Below are positions 7,601-7,858 of a stretch of DNA of 7,858 nt, in pieces. Positions within the stretch are counted from its first letter, which is position 1, and each line of letters begins with the position of its first letter. The stretch comes from DATKXO01 sp035528995 (GTDB lineage: Bacteria; Planctomycetota; Phycisphaerae; UBA1845), in NCBI GenBank assembly GCA_035528995.1, contig DATKXO010000378.1, positions 1 through 7,858 on the forward strand, written 5' to 3'. A model generated the notes under the pieces. That model saw nothing but the letters and a program-made list of their open reading frames with translations. It was not told the origin of the DNA and did no database searches. The position numbers and the translations under genes were made by a program.

Positions 7601-7858
7601 GGACTATGAGTTGCCCTCCCTGGAAAGGGCTGACCAGCCCGAGCCGCGCACGCCCTTCGGCGGGCTCGGCGCCGGAAGCCCCTCCCAGACCTTCATCACC
7701 TGGCAGGGGCAGATGACCTACTACTTCGGCAAGCAGGCCGCCTTCTTCGAGGGCGGAGTCGAGATGGCCCACCGCAGCGGCACCAAGATCGTTCTCGGAT
7801 CGGAATTGTACGGTGACGTGGCCGAGCGGCTCGCCCAGGCCGGCGGCGATTCGGGACG
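4698..7858 (+). CDS. Giant LptC/OstA-like LPS-transport protein (3' truncated)
   Basis: The frame is open for 1053 codons to the window edge without a stop. One membrane helix (residues about 13-31) follows a short N-terminus, as in LptC, so the bulk should be periplasmic. Residues 34-71 are a Pro/Ala-rich spacer. Residues about 87-255 look LptC-like: NIRLYSPDSDRARLEL, LTGPEIRM (118 on), LMGDVVIRV (ending near 166), then GRGLALRYNE and GRIRVRG. A disordered linker (about 262-335) leads to OstA/LptA-like beta-rich modules at about 338-365, 441-512, 569-595, 610-634, 717-750, 772-801, 823-860, 915-970 and 1002-1050, repeating patterns such as FEGDVLV, LRGGVSMH, LRGDGSVRLV and FEGGVEMAHRSGTKI. 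LptC of E. coli is 191 residues, so this is over five times longer. No outer-membrane barrel is evident in the visible part. The Shine-Dalgarno is weak (GAGG, 13 bases upstream). It is probably co-transcribed with kdsC. The module calls come from pattern reading and are less sure than the overall family. Confidence 0.82.
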   Translation, partial: MNRNTPSYSLVRTLILGAATLAIVGVLFAIYQSATRAPQPAASPTVAAPGQPPAEPATPPGAPRAAEQGPGVELVPHVKADAGDKSNIRLYSPDSDRARLELAVSKWEPVGSGNQFSLTGPEIRMRTPNGQWVQITADAGLVELRKTADDSYDPQRGTLMGDVVIRVDRLDDKQRAALPEAERNNPGPDRLIVVKLEDVSFDLEYARLETAGPFSVVSHEAEFYGRGLALRYNEVDSSIDELRILREGRIRVRGMGPVLEVGLPGTAQGPARQRDDDSTDQDSAQPPELTAERATDTIVPPAAADQEAAPLTVPPGDAVAVLPLDEPRTPAPRPTIPYQAIFEGDVLVRQTEGGQETGRLEADLLELLFDFSQKQRETVRAQAAVPGEGVEPDEGTEETGQPAAPTELNVTWTGPLMLTSVRPAAESPDAPQGEPRERLHVTATGSEVRLSRSGQGRLRCRKLVVHQEEERAWLYGGEDAQVVIDSPDGGRLEGPEVFLDIRQGTARLQGPGRIADTRSGQVMGDADADFRVDIRFDDQVDITLAQTVTESIDPQTGQPVQRRRRHLEHAILRGGVSMHQQGDAIEGDQIEIDFDPPRREGSLADNIRRLRGDGSVRLVHGADAVRCDRIDVEMGLDESGRVSPRLARAYGHVSANQDQRSITAKDKMIATMRSFRVEREPWDIRKAQAEAVRRGVDPTGVDWEKQRVKYESEDRFRPGLLRLQAWDDVIVRDPRQELYVTAEALDCTFTEGRRIAQALVTGQEAAPAHVEMDYFSITGRQIDLDMETESAQVPGKGHLSFTTLRDLDGRELDQPMAVAVTWGERMTYRGAVNRAMFTGAVHAVSEESEFDCGELILDFAERQEPTPADSPSGAVLAEAGRDDWWILTPLVRRVWGDRGDDQSGPLGREFNKEPISLLATGGAVARTSKTQPGTGRLLSRGRIEGPRMLVNLRDEVLVIEDPGNLLIEDYELPSLERADQPEPRTPFGGLGAGSPSQTFITWQGQMTYYFGKQAAFFEGGVEMAHRSGTKIVLGSELYGDVAERLAQAGGDSG

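Noticed and set aside
6117..7772. Long minus-strand open frame of 551 codons opposite the LptC-like gene
   Set aside because: It is antisense to a plus-strand frame with clear LptC/OstA patterns and an N-terminal membrane helix. Long antisense frames are expected in GC-rich DNA with strong third-position bias, and its translation is Gly/Ala/Leu/Asp-rich with no recognisable domain.
1..7858. CRISPR arrays, insertion sequences, tRNA or rRNA genes, phage or toxin-antitoxin modules
   Set aside because: I saw no regularly spaced repeats, transposase motifs, terminal inverted repeats or tRNA-like cloverleaf sequences; the window is filled by housekeeping genes.

Overview
The window is GC-rich bacterial chromosome with tightly packed housekeeping genes and no sign of mobile DNA. 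Third codon positions strongly favour G/C. The gene content (Kdo phosphate phosphatase, an LptC-type LPS transport protein, ScpA, and a tandem FHA protein) fits a diderm bacterium with a lipopolysaccharide outer membrane. The very large multi-module LptC/OstA-like protein and the overall style suggest a planctomycete of the Phycisphaerae type. That assignment is inference from gene style; there is no phylogenetic marker here that I could test.

Layout. Bases 1-81 are the last codons of a membrane protein. A 184-base spacer with a promoter-like element and an inverted repeat leads into a plus-strand gene (266-1354) for a protein with two FHA domains and a C-terminal coiled coil. It converges on a minus-strand cluster read as trpS (4041-3049), then scpA (2876-1923), then a Rid-family gene (1936-1478). 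scpA and the Rid gene overlap by 14 bases. A 59-codon frame exactly bridges the trpS-scpA gap, touching both neighbours through ATGA and GTGA overlaps. The cluster ends at a likely intrinsic terminator in the convergent 123-base gap.

trpS is divergent from kdsC (4160-4651). Between them lies a near-perfect GC-rich palindrome whose outer arms are the -35-like boxes of two back-to-back promoters. kdsC is followed after 46 bases by an open frame that runs off the window (4698 to 7858, at least 1053 codons). It has one N-terminal membrane helix, an LptC-like domain and a long series of OstA/LptA-like beta-rich modules.

How the genes fit together: kdsC makes Kdo for the inner core of LPS, and the next gene looks like part of the bridge that carries LPS to the outer membrane, matching the kdsC-lptC order of Escherichia coli. 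The minus-strand cluster joins tryptophan tRNA charging, chromosome condensation and a possible metabolite-repair protein, an ordinary co-transcribed mix. The most unusual item is the giant LptC/OstA-like protein. No stretch over 300 bases lacks a gene; the three larger gaps (82-265, 1355-1477, 2877-3048) are described in the entries.
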